Part shown: positions 1 to 5,987 of the stretch, one piece after another
Layout of the letters: the number at the start of each line of letters is the position of its first letter
Position numbering within the stretch: the first letter of the stretch is position 1
NCBI GenBank assembly: GCA_018224315.1
Contig: JAGTVF010000051.1
Span: 1-6,431 of the forward strand
DNA: 6,431 nt
Direction of reading: 5' to 3'
Source of the DNA: Desulfobacterales bacterium
GTDB lineage: Bacteria > Desulfobacterota > Desulfobacteria > Desulfobacterales > Desulfosalsimonadaceae
The notes under the pieces: generated by a model
The model's input: only the letters and a program-made list of their open reading frames with translations
Told to the model about the DNA's origin: nothing
The model's database searches: none
Made by a program: the position numbers and the translations under genes

Positions 1-540
1 GCTGTCTATTGCCGGCGCGTCTGCAACAATGTGTTCGATGAAGCTCTTTAATACCTGCAGGGTGTATTCGTCAGCCTCGTCGTCCATTTCCCGGATCGTT
101 TCGGCCGATCGGGCGTCCATGTCGCGAAGAGAGTGGATGGCCTGCTTAAACATCTGCCTGCTTTTCTCTATCAGGCTTTCCATGGCGTGGACTTTTTCAA
201 GCGGGGGGTGCTGGCACAGGAAAATTGTCCGCTCGGCGATGTTTACAGCCTGGTCGGCAATGCGTTCGAGTTCGTTGCTGATCTTCATGTTGCCGATGAT
301 CATTCGCAGATCTTTTGCCATGGGCTGCTCCAGGGCCAGCAGGCGCAAAGACAGCTTGTCCACTTCAAGTTCAATCTGGTTGATCTGCCTGTCTCCGTCA
401 ATAACCTCCTGGGCCAGTTCGGTATCCCGGTTTGTATAGGCCCTGGTGGCTCTTTCATAGGCATCCTGGGCTTGGGCGGCCATGTTTAACACTGTAATTC
501 TGAGTTTTTCAAGCTCCTGGTGAAAATGAATCCGTTCCAT
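1..540 (-). CDS. phoU: Phosphate signalling adaptor PhoU (3' end cut by window edge)
   Basis: PhoU is a cytoplasmic all-helical protein that links the Pst transporter to PhoR and keeps the Pho response off when phosphate is plentiful. The ATG at 540 opens a frame that stays open to base 1, giving 180 residues; PhoU proteins are usually about 220-240 aa, so the last helices are missing. The first PhoU repeat has its hallmark metal-binding type motif: NELERIADQAVNIAE, with E92, D96 and N100 in the E-x3-D-x3-N spacing, preceded by the typical 'QPMAKDLRMIIG' helix (about residues 72-83). The second copy of the motif would lie beyond the edge. The start is fixed by a strong Shine-Dalgarno sequence, AAGGAGG, 4 nt before the ATG. 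phoU follows pstB after only 14 nt, so the two are almost surely co-transcribed. Identity is secure; only completeness is unknown. Confidence 0.95.
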   Translation of the reverse strand, partial: MERIHFHQELEKLRITVLNMAAQAQDAYERATRAYTNRDTELAQEVIDGDRQINQIELEVDKLSLRLLALEQPMAKDLRMIIGNMKISNELERIADQAVNIAERTIFLCQHPPLEKVHAMESLIEKSRQMFKQAIHSLRDMDARSAETIREMDDEADEYTLQVLKSFIEHIVADAPAIDS

Positions 541-554
541 TCTTCCTCCTTGGT

Positions 555-1337
555 TTATCCGAACCGCCCGGTTATGTAGTCCTCTGTCTGCTGAAGCCCC
601 GGCCTTGTAAACAAGGTTTCGGTGTCTCCTGTCTCTATGAGCCTTCCCATGTAGAAAAACGCTGTTATATCAGAAACCCGTGCCGCCTGCTGCATGTTGT
701 GGGTAACGATTATTATGGTGTATTCTTTCTTTAACTCATGGATCAGATCCTCGATTTTCTGGGTGGCAATGGGATCAAGTGCCGAGGCCGGCTCGTCCAT
801 GAGCAGAACTTCGGGTTCCACCGCAAGGGCGCGGGCTATGCAGAGCCTCTGCTGCTGGCCGCCTGAAAGTCCCAGGGCCGACTGGTTGAGCCGATCTTTG
901 ATCTCCTCCCACAGAGCTGCCTGTTTGAGATTCCATTCAACCTTTTCCCTTAAGAGCCTTTTATCCCTTATGCCGTTTACCCGCAGGCCATAGGCCACGT
1001 TGTCAAACACGGTTTTCGGAAAAGGATTGGGCTTTTGAAACACCATTCCAACCCGCCTTCGAAGGTTTACAACGTCAATCGAGGGGGAGTAAATATCCTG
1101 GCCTTCCAGCAGTATTTCACCTTCGGCCCGCGCTGCCGGTATCAGATCGTTCATGCGGTTTAAGCACCGCAAAAAAGAACTCTTGCCGCAGCCCGAAGGG
1201 CCGATCAGGGCGGATACCTGCTTTTGCTGCAGTTCCAGGTTGATGTCTTCAAGCGCCCTGAAATCACCGTAATAAAAGTTGAGGTTTTTTATCTGAAATT
1301 TTGCCTGCTCCGTCATATCTGTTTCAGTCCTTTTCAT
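555..1337 (-). CDS. pstB: Phosphate ABC transporter ATP-binding protein PstB
   Basis: PstB is the cytoplasmic ATPase that powers phosphate import through PstC/PstA and also takes part in signalling to PhoR with PhoU. At 260 aa it matches the family (E. coli PstB is 257 aa). All ABC motifs are intact: Walker A GPSGCGKS (residues 46-53), Q-loop with Q101 in [10 protein letters not shown], signature LSGGQQQR (157-164), Walker B LLMDEP (178-183), D-loop SALD (185-188) and switch histidine H213 in VTHNMQQAA. The N-terminal NLNFYYG, the FQKPNPFP stretch and the C-terminal TEDYITGR are diagnostic of PstB among ABC ATPases. The start is ambiguous. The ATG at 1337 has AAGGA only 3 nt away; an internal ATG at 1316 (residue 8) has AGGA 11 nt away and would give 253 aa. 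The gene begins 7 nt after the phoR stop, so it is read with phoR, and phoU follows 14 nt downstream. Confidence 0.97.
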   Translation of the reverse strand: MKRTETDMTEQAKFQIKNLNFYYGDFRALEDINLELQQKQVSALIGPSGCGKSSFLRCLNRMNDLIPAARAEGEILLEGQDIYSPSIDVVNLRRRVGMVFQKPNPFPKTVFDNVAYGLRVNGIRDKRLLREKVEWNLKQAALWEEIKDRLNQSALGLSGGQQQRLCIARALAVEPEVLLMDEPASALDPIATQKIEDLIHELKKEYTIIIVTHNMQQAARVSDITAFFYMGRLIETGDTETLFTRPGLQQTEDYITGRFG

Positions 1338-1344
1338 TTTTCCT

Positions 1345-3153
1345 TCAGGGGTTGTTGCCGGTAGCGCTTATATCATTTTTTTCCCCGCCAGCCCGGGGCA
1401 GGGCAAAAAAGAATATGCTTCCGCTGTCAGAATCGTCCGGCGGGCTTTTGACCCATATCCGCCCTTTCATGGCAGATACCGCGTGTTTGCATATGGAAAG
1501 GCCCAGGCCCGTGCCGCCGGTGGCCCTGCTTCTTTCCTTGTCGATTCTGTAGAATCTTTCAAAGATTCTGTCTTTGTGCGGATCGGCAATCCCCGGCCCC
1601 TGATCCCGGATGCCGAAAATGATTTCCCGGTCTCCTGATTCGCAAAACAACTCCACTGCAGCTCCGGCGGGTGAATACCTTACCGCGTTGTCCACAAGGT
1701 TTTTTACCACCCTGGTCAGGGCGGCTTCATCTGCTTTTACCATCACCGGCCGGGCGATCCTGTTTTTGATCTTTACCTGTTTTTCATCCGCCATGGGCAT
1801 GCAGGTTTCGATTGCGGATTGAAAAACACCTGCTGCATCCAGGGGCACGGGGGTCAGCGCAGCAGGTCTTTCTTCCAGGCGGGTGAGTTCCAGCAGGTCG
1901 TTTACGATATGGGTCATTTGTTCCGCGTTTTTCCGGATGGTCAAAAGAAATGATTCAGCCTGCTCGTCTATGGAAAAATCTCCTGATGCAAGGGTTTCCA
2001 CATATCCCCTGATGGAGGTGAGCGGGGTTTTTAATTCATGGGACACGTTTGCCACAAAATCCCGCCTGATTTTTTCCAGCTGCCTGTGGGCGCTTATATC
2101 GTAGAAAACAATCAGGGCCCCGCCTTCGGGTACTCTCAGGGCATATACTTCGTAATAGCGCTCATCCTCTGCGGAGACCGTAAGGCTGTATTCTTTTGCT
2201 CCGTTTAGTATCCTGTCGCATGCATCCTGCACTTCGCTGTTGAGCAAGACCTCCAGGGGACGTTTTCCGATGCACGAAAGCCTGCATTCCGCAATATCGC
2301 CCATCGCCCGGTTAATCGTCTTGATTCTGCCGCTGCGGTCAATCAGCATCACGCCTTCGCGCATGTTTTCAATGATGGCCTCCATTTCCGTGTTCTGCTC
2401 GGATATGACCTCCATCTGCTCGCGTATTCTGTCTGCTGTTTCATTGAGTGTGACAGAAAGCTCATAGAATTCCCTGCCTTCATCCATTATGTAATGATGG
2501 GCAAAATCCCCGGAAGCGATGGCCTTAAACCTGTCCATTACTCTGTGTATGGGTTTTTCCAGCATTCTGGCCAGGTACAGGCTGGCAAAAAAGGCAATTG
2601 CCGCAACAAGCGCCATTCCCGCCCAGAACCGGCGGGTATAGGCGTTGAGCCGGATTTCCACTGATGAAACCGGGTAGGCGGCACGAAGGTAAAGGGTTTC
2701 TTCTTTTTCCGGATGCCGGATCTGTTTGGCCGCATAGATCAGGTTGCGCCTGATTGTGTCGGAATAGCGCATGCTTACGGCAGGCTCCCCGCTGTCCGCG
2801 GTTTCAAGGATTTCCGGCCTTTTTGAATGGTTTCTTATGTATTTGACTTCTTTGTAAGGAACCGAGGAGTCGGCGATCACTTTTCCGTTGGGTTTTATCA
2901 CTGTTATTCTGTAGCCGAGCTTATCCGCCATGGCGGTGCACCATCTGTCCAGCTCTTCGCTGTTATCAAAAGGGGCGTCTTTTGTAAGACTCCATTCCAG
3001 AAATTCAAGCTGTTCAAGGGCGTTTTCCCTTGATTCCTCCAGTATTTCGCTTTTCAGAGCGTTGTAGAAGTAAATGCCCGGCAGGACAACCGCAATGGCC
3101 AGCATTGCGCAGAAGACCAGAAAAAGCCTGTTTTTAAATTTCATGTATTTCAT
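1345..3153 (-). CDS. phoR: Phosphate-regulon sensor histidine kinase PhoR
   Basis: Membrane histidine kinase that phosphorylates PhoB when phosphate is scarce. The 602 residues run as follows: TM1 about 10-31; an extracytoplasmic sensor region about 32-176; TM2 about 177-198; HAMP about 196-248; a PAS domain about 255-355 (starting [16 protein letters not shown]); HisKA with phosphoacceptor H372 in [15 protein letters not shown]; and HATPase_c with N box NLVDNA (485-490), G1 box DQGPGI (517-522), F box FERFYR (531-536) and G2 box GGTGLGLSI (546-554). All catalytic motifs are intact. The long external domain resembles Bacillus-type PhoR rather than the short E. coli protein (431 aa). The ATG at 3153 directly follows the phoB TAA and has GGA 7 nt upstream, inside the end of phoB; the alternative ATG at 3144 lacks a ribosome site. 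Naming as PhoR rests on architecture plus its place in the pst cluster. Confidence 0.95.
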   Translation of the reverse strand: MKYMKFKNRLFLVFCAMLAIAVVLPGIYFYNALKSEILEESRENALEQLEFLEWSLTKDAPFDNSEELDRWCTAMADKLGYRITVIKPNGKVIADSSVPYKEVKYIRNHSKRPEILETADSGEPAVSMRYSDTIRRNLIYAAKQIRHPEKEETLYLRAAYPVSSVEIRLNAYTRRFWAGMALVAAIAFFASLYLARMLEKPIHRVMDRFKAIASGDFAHHYIMDEGREFYELSVTLNETADRIREQMEVISEQNTEMEAIIENMREGVMLIDRSGRIKTINRAMGDIAECRLSCIGKRPLEVLLNSEVQDACDRILNGAKEYSLTVSAEDERYYEVYALRVPEGGALIVFYDISAHRQLEKIRRDFVANVSHELKTPLTSIRGYVETLASGDFSIDEQAESFLLTIRKNAEQMTHIVNDLLELTRLEERPAALTPVPLDAAGVFQSAIETCMPMADEKQVKIKNRIARPVMVKADEAALTRVVKNLVDNAVRYSPAGAAVELFCESGDREIIFGIRDQGPGIADPHKDRIFERFYRIDKERSRATGGTGLGLSICKHAVSAMKGRIWVKSPPDDSDSGSIFFFALPRAGGEKNDISATGNNP

Positions 3154-3843
3154 TTATTTTTCCATGAACCGGTAGCCCACGCCCCGCACGGTTTCAATGT
3201 CGTCTGCATAGGGCTCGATTTTTTGTCTGAGCCGCCTGATATGGGTGTCAACGGTTCTGTGATACCCCTCGAACTGGTATCCCCACACCCGGTCAAGCAG
3301 CCTGTCCCGTGAGCGCACCCTGCCTTTGTTTTTCAGCAGGTCGAGTAAAAGGTTAAATTCGGTGACAGTTAAATGTATCGGCCTGTCTCCGATTCTGACT
3401 TTATAATTTTCAGTTTCCAGAACCATGTCCCGGTGGCGCAAAAGCTTTTCCTCATCTTCTTCCTGCTGCGGGGTGTGGCGCCTCAACACCGCTTTGATGC
3501 GAAGCATAAGCTCCCTGGGTGAAAAGGGTTTGACAATGTAGTCGTCGGCCCCCAGCTCGAATCCCACAATCCTGTCGATTTCCTCGCCTTTGGCGGTAAG
3601 CATGATAACCGGTATGTTTTCAGTGCCTTTATTGCGTTTAAGCGTTTTGCACACTTCCAGGCCGTCTGTGCCCGGCAGCATCAGGTCCAGGATGACCAGG
3701 TCGGGCTGTTGGCCAATGGCGGCTTCCAGGCCCTGGTCACCGCTGGTATGCTTTAGGGCGTGGAATCCCTCGTGTTCCAGGTGCCAGGCGATCAGGTTTA
3801 AAATGTCGGTGTCATCTTCAATGACCAGTATGGTTTCTTCCAT
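3154..3843 (-). CDS. phoB: Phosphate-regulon response regulator PhoB (OmpR family)
   Basis: DNA-binding response regulator, phosphorylated by PhoR, that activates phosphate-starvation genes. With the start at 3843 it has 229 aa, the same as E. coli PhoB. The receiver domain (about 1-120) has the acidic pocket E9/D10/D11, phosphoacceptor D53 in LDLMLPG, switch T83 in MLTAKGEE and K105 in the KPFSPREL motif. The C-terminal winged helix (about 130-229) includes LTVTEFNLL, the recognition region with RTVDTHIRRLRQKIEP, and the final TVRGVGYRF, all typical of the OmpR/PhoB class. The frame stays open upstream as far as a GTG at 3948, but those extra 35 codons resemble nothing in the family. The ATG at 3843 has GGGGA 6 nt upstream, while the adjacent ATG at 3846 has it only 3 nt away. 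The TAA stop is immediately followed by the phoR ATG, so the pair is translationally coupled or close to it. Confidence 0.96.
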   Translation of the reverse strand: MEETILVIEDDTDILNLIAWHLEHEGFHALKHTSGDQGLEAAIGQQPDLVILDLMLPGTDGLEVCKTLKRNKGTENIPVIMLTAKGEEIDRIVGFELGADDYIVKPFSPRELMLRIKAVLRRHTPQQEEDEEKLLRHRDMVLETENYKVRIGDRPIHLTVTEFNLLLDLLKNKGRVRSRDRLLDRVWGYQFEGYHRTVDTHIRRLRQKIEPYADDIETVRGVGYRFMEK

Positions 3844-3849
3844 CATTTT

Positions 3850-3854
3850 TCCCC
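3850..3854 (-). promoter_or_regulatory. Ribosome binding site deciding the phoB start
   Basis: On the minus strand the sequence reads GGGGAAAAATGATG. The GGGGA core lies 6 nt before the second ATG (3843) and 3 nt before the first (3846). The spacing favours 3843, which also gives the family-standard protein length. Nothing comparable precedes the upstream GTG at 3948. Confidence 0.6.
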
Positions 3855-3923
3855 GGCTTTTGTACCTGTTATGAGCGCAACGCAATTGTTTCCGCAGAGT
3901 TTTTTCCTTAGAAGTATTTCTCC

Positions 3924-3941
3924 CGGGCCACAGCCCGTGGC
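3924..3941 (-). repeat. Overlapping small GC-rich inverted repeats in the phoB leader
   Basis: Two short hairpins share the same bases. One pairs GCCAC with GTGGC (arms 3927-3931 and 3937-3941, 5-nt loop). The other pairs CGGGC with GCCCG (arms 3924-3928 and 3933-3937, 4-nt loop). They cannot form together. No T-run follows on the minus strand, so this is not a standard terminator. It sits about 80 nt before the phoB ATG. The stems are only 5 bp, so chance is a real possibility. Confidence 0.3.
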
Positions 3942-4057
3942 AGAGCACTCCAAATAACTTTTTGCCGCATGTTTAAAGGCGTTGACTTTATTTTTTTAAA
4001 CCTTGGCCCTTGAACGAAGTTACTTAGAAGAATATAGATTCAGGATATCTTATGCAA

Positions 4058-4114
4058 GCTGCAGTTTCAGGGTTGCAGCAGAAATTTTGTGTAAAACCTC
4101 AAAATTTTTTCTGC
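4058..4114 (-). repeat. Inverted repeats at the 3' end of pstA
   Basis: Two adjoining inverted repeats cover the pstA stop codon and the bases after it. The first has arms 4078-4089 and 4100-4114 with a 10-nt loop; on the minus strand GCAGAAA pairs with TTTCTGC and TTTTG with CAAAA, leaving an AAA bulge. The second is a perfect 6-bp pair, GCTGCA and TGCAGC (arms 4074-4079 and 4058-4063), with a 10-nt loop. They overlap by 2 nt. Neither is followed by a T-run on the minus strand, so they are not textbook terminators. They could slow 3' decay of the pstSCA transcript or weaken read-through into phoB; that is inference. Confidence 0.4.
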
Positions 4115-4956
4115 AGCCTGTTGCGGATGATGATGGCTGCCAGGTTCAGGCCCAGGACCAGAAACATCAGCACCAGGGCCGTTCCGTACTGCAGGTGCCG
4201 GGTCTCGCTTATATTCGTGCCCGCGGTTGCCAGAACATATATATGATAGGGCATGGCCATGATCTCATCAAAGACCGAAGACGGCAGTTTGCCGGTGTAG
4301 TAAACAGCCGCGGTGAACATAATCGGCGCAGTCTCGCCCGCCGCCCGGCTGACACCCAGTATTAGTCCCGTGAGCATGCCGGGCAGGGCCGCGGGAAGAA
4401 CCATCTTGTATATGGTCTGCCACTTGGTGGCACCCAGGGCCAGAGACGCCTCCCTGTAGGACGGGGGGATGTTTCGAAGCGCCTCTTCTGCGGAACCGAT
4501 TATCAGGGGCAGAATAAACGCCCCCAGGGTCAGCGAGCCTGCAAGCAGGCTGACGCCCATGTTGAGCATAATAACGAAAAATCCCAGTCCGAAAAGCCCG
4601 TAAACCACCGAAGGCACCCCTGCCAAATTGATAATGCCCATGCGCACGATCCGTGTCCATCTGCCTTTGCCGGCGAACTCATTTAAATATATTGCAGTGC
4701 CCACGCCAATGGGAAAGGCCACCAGAATCGCGCCCAGGCTGATATAGATGGTGCCGAGTATGCAGGGAAGAATGCCGCCTTTGGTCATTGATTCCCTGGG
4801 CATCTGGGTTAAAAATTCCCAGCTGATGGCGCTGATTCCGTTTATTGCGATAAAGCCGAGAAAAACCGCCAGGACCAGTACATTGATACAGGCCGCGGCC
4901 CTGAACATTGAAAAGGCAATACCCTGGGAAACTTTTCTTTTAAAGATTGATTTCAT
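4099..4956 (-). CDS. pstA: Phosphate ABC transporter permease PstA
   Basis: One of the two inner-membrane subunits that form the phosphate channel of PstSCAB. The 285 residues match the family (E. coli PstA is 296 aa). Visible membrane segments lie near residues 20-40, 66-90, 108-131, 137-155, 188-203 and 257-277. The cytoplasmic EAA loop that contacts PstB is clear: EEALRNIPPSYREASLALGATKW (about 157-179), followed by LPAALPGMLTG. The conserved motif SRAAGETAPIM (R204, E208) is intact; the matching region is known to matter for transport in E. coli Pst permeases. NLAGVPSVVYGLFGLGFFV (about 110-128) is typical of PstA. The ATG at 4956 has GGAGG 4 nt upstream, and the gene starts 40 nt after the pstC stop. 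Inverted repeats overlap its stop codon. What follows downstream is phoB rather than the usual pstB. Confidence 0.96.
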   Translation of the reverse strand: MKSIFKRKVSQGIAFSMFRAAACINVLVLAVFLGFIAINGISAISWEFLTQMPRESMTKGGILPCILGTIYISLGAILVAFPIGVGTAIYLNEFAGKGRWTRIVRMGIINLAGVPSVVYGLFGLGFFVIMLNMGVSLLAGSLTLGAFILPLIIGSAEEALRNIPPSYREASLALGATKWQTIYKMVLPAALPGMLTGLILGVSRAAGETAPIMFTAAVYYTGKLPSSVFDEIMAMPYHIYVLATAGTNISETRHLQYGTALVLMFLVLGLNLAAIIIRNRLQKKF

Positions 4957-4996
4957 GATTCCTCCGCGTTTGGGCGCGATTTTCCCTGGTGCTCAA

Positions 4997-5890
4997 TCAA
5001 AGATTGGCCTCCCCGACCTGCTTGTGTTTTTCCGAAAGCCAGGAAGCTATCATGTTAAAGACAAAGGTGAACACAAAAAGGACCAGGGCGATGGCAAACA
5101 GGGCATGATAATGATGGCTCTGATAAGGTGCCTCGCCCATTTCAGCCGCAATGCTTGCGGGCATGGGCCGAACCGGGTCAAATACGGATTCAGGGATCAT
5201 TGCCGCACCCCCTGCCACCATGAGCACAACCATGGTCTCTCCAATGGCTCTTGCGATGCCCAGGACCACCGCGGTGGAGATCCCGGCAAGAGAAGCCGGC
5301 AGAATTACACGGGATATGGTTTCCCAATGGGTTGCGCCCAGGGCCATGGAACCTTCTTTTACATGGCCGGGTACACTGTAGATGGCGTCTTCGGAAATGC
5401 TGGCGATGGTGGGCACCGCCATGAAGGCCAGCATAAGCGAGGCATTGAAGATATTAAGCCCGGTGTTTAAATCCAGCGTTCTCTGGAGGAAAGGGGCCAT
5501 TACCACCATGCCGAAAAAGCCTATGACCACGGTGGGCAGTCCCTCGATGAGTTCTACCACAGGTTTGAGTACCGCGCGTACTCTTGGGTGCGCAATTTCG
5601 GCCAGGTATATGGCTGTGCAGATGCCCAGGGGAACCGCGATCAAAGAGGAGAGCCCCACAACGCACAAGGATCCGACTATAAGGGCCAGAATCCCGTAGT
5701 CAGCGGGATCGTAGGTGGGGTACCACTGAGTGCCGAAAATAAAATCCACCACAGAAACCACCTCGAAAACGGGCAGTCCCTCTCTTATCAGAAAGAGGAA
5801 TATCAAAAGCAGGATAATGATCCCGCTTGCCCCCACAACAAGGAAAATGGCGTGTACAAGTTTTTCCCTCTGATGGCTTTGCAGGCCCAT
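4997..5890 (-). CDS. pstC: Phosphate ABC transporter permease PstC
   Basis: The second channel subunit of the phosphate importer, partner of PstA. From the ATG at 5890 it has 297 aa (E. coli PstC is 319). TM1 is about residues 12-35, then comes an external loop holding GTQWYPTYDPADYG (53-66). Further membrane segments lie near 67-95, 111-133, 148-165, 196-212 and close to the C terminus. The EAA loop is EDAIYSVPGHVKEGSMALGATHW (167-189), and the transport-critical motif GIARAIGETM has R214 and E218. The family hallmark ELIEGLPTVVIGFFG is at 113-127. The frame is open further upstream (ATG at 5929, GTG at 5956), but those codons run into a stem-loop and lack a ribosome site, whereas 5890 has AGGA at a 7-nt spacing. 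pstA follows after 40 nt. Confidence 0.95.
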   Translation of the reverse strand: MGLQSHQREKLVHAIFLVVGASGIIILLLIFLFLIREGLPVFEVVSVVDFIFGTQWYPTYDPADYGILALIVGSLCVVGLSSLIAVPLGICTAIYLAEIAHPRVRAVLKPVVELIEGLPTVVIGFFGMVVMAPFLQRTLDLNTGLNIFNASLMLAFMAVPTIASISEDAIYSVPGHVKEGSMALGATHWETISRVILPASLAGISTAVVLGIARAIGETMVVLMVAGGAAMIPESVFDPVRPMPASIAAEMGEAPYQSHHYHALFAIALVLFVFTFVFNMIASWLSEKHKQVGEANL

Positions 5891-5897
5891 AGCGCTT

Positions 5898-5901
5898 TCC
5901 T
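5898..5901 (-). promoter_or_regulatory. Ribosome binding site deciding the pstC start
   Basis: The minus strand reads CAGGAAAGCGCTATG, placing AGGA 7 nt before the ATG at 5890. The in-frame ATG at 5929 is preceded by ACTCCCTTA, which is stem-loop sequence with no Shine-Dalgarno character. The first residues after 5890 (MGLQSHQREKL) lead straight into TM1, as expected for this family. Confidence 0.65.
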
Positions 5902-5930
5902 GTTCAGTTTGTTTGATCAATTGACGCATT

Positions 5931-5962
5931 AAGGGAGTGCAGGCAAAAGCCTGCACTCCCTT
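5931..5962 (-). promoter_or_regulatory. Perfect stem-loop between pstS and pstC
   Basis: A flawless 14-bp inverted repeat (arms 5931-5944 and 5949-5962) encloses a 4-nt loop. On the minus strand the stem reads AAGGGAGTGCAGGC, loop TTTT, then GCCTGCACTCCCTT. It begins about 25 nt after the pstS stop and ends about 40 nt before the pstC start. On the minus strand only TTAATG follows the stem, so it lacks the long T-run of an efficient terminator; on the plus strand TTTTT (5961-5965) follows the GC stem. In other binding-protein ABC operons such structures protect the upstream binding-protein mRNA or cause partial termination, so more binding protein is made than permease. I infer that role here. 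The structure itself is certain. Confidence 0.85.
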
Positions 5963-5987
5963 TTTAACCGAAAAATTGCTGTATCTG

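Larger units (their letters stand above)
3844..4098 (-). other. Leader / intergenic region between pstA and phoB
   Basis: This stretch of about 255 nt is the only sizeable non-coding gap in the window and splits the pst-pho block into pstSCA and phoBR-pstB-phoU. It contains small inverted repeats near pstA (4058-4114) and near phoB (3924-3941), and an A/T-rich run around 3985-3999. A weak sigma-70-like pair is visible on the minus strand: TTGCAT at 4052-4057 and TATATT at 4031-4036, with a 15-nt spacer that is shorter than ideal. I could not find a convincing Pho box (two CTGTCAT-like repeats 11 bp apart) on either strand. A 20-codon minus-strand frame (3908-3970) has no ribosome site. A separate promoter for phoB is plausible because of the gap length, but the sequence does not prove it. 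Confidence 0.5.

Noticed and set aside
29..489. Two overlapping plus-strand frames opposite phoU
   Set aside because: Both are shadows of phoU: the minus strand codes a clear PhoU with its hallmark motif and a strong ribosome site, while these frames have neither.
2271..2285. Two cysteines four residues apart (C290 and C294) in the PhoR PAS domain as a possible metal or redox site
   Set aside because: A lone pair with no further ligands nearby; no basis to claim a cofactor.
3844..3948. N-terminal extension of phoB to a GTG at 3948
   Set aside because: The extra residues do not resemble a receiver domain N terminus, there is no ribosome site, and the short form has the exact usual PhoB length.
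3908..3970. A 20-codon minus-strand frame in the phoB leader, as a possible leader peptide
   Set aside because: There is no Shine-Dalgarno sequence before its ATG and no run of regulatory codons; frames of this size are expected by chance.
3907..4030. 8-bp direct repeat CTTAGAAG at 3907-3914 and 4023-4030
   Set aside because: Only two copies, more than 100 bp apart, at a length easily reached by chance; not linked to any known operator.
4003..4365. Plus-strand frame starting in the pstA-phoB gap
   Set aside because: Most of it is antisense to pstA, and it has no recognisable protein character.
4748..5470. A 240-codon open frame on the plus strand, opposite pstA and pstC
   Set aside because: It lies antisense to two well-supported permease genes and spans the gap between them. 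Its translation is rich in His, Gly and Lys without any family character, and it reflects the composition of the opposite strand.
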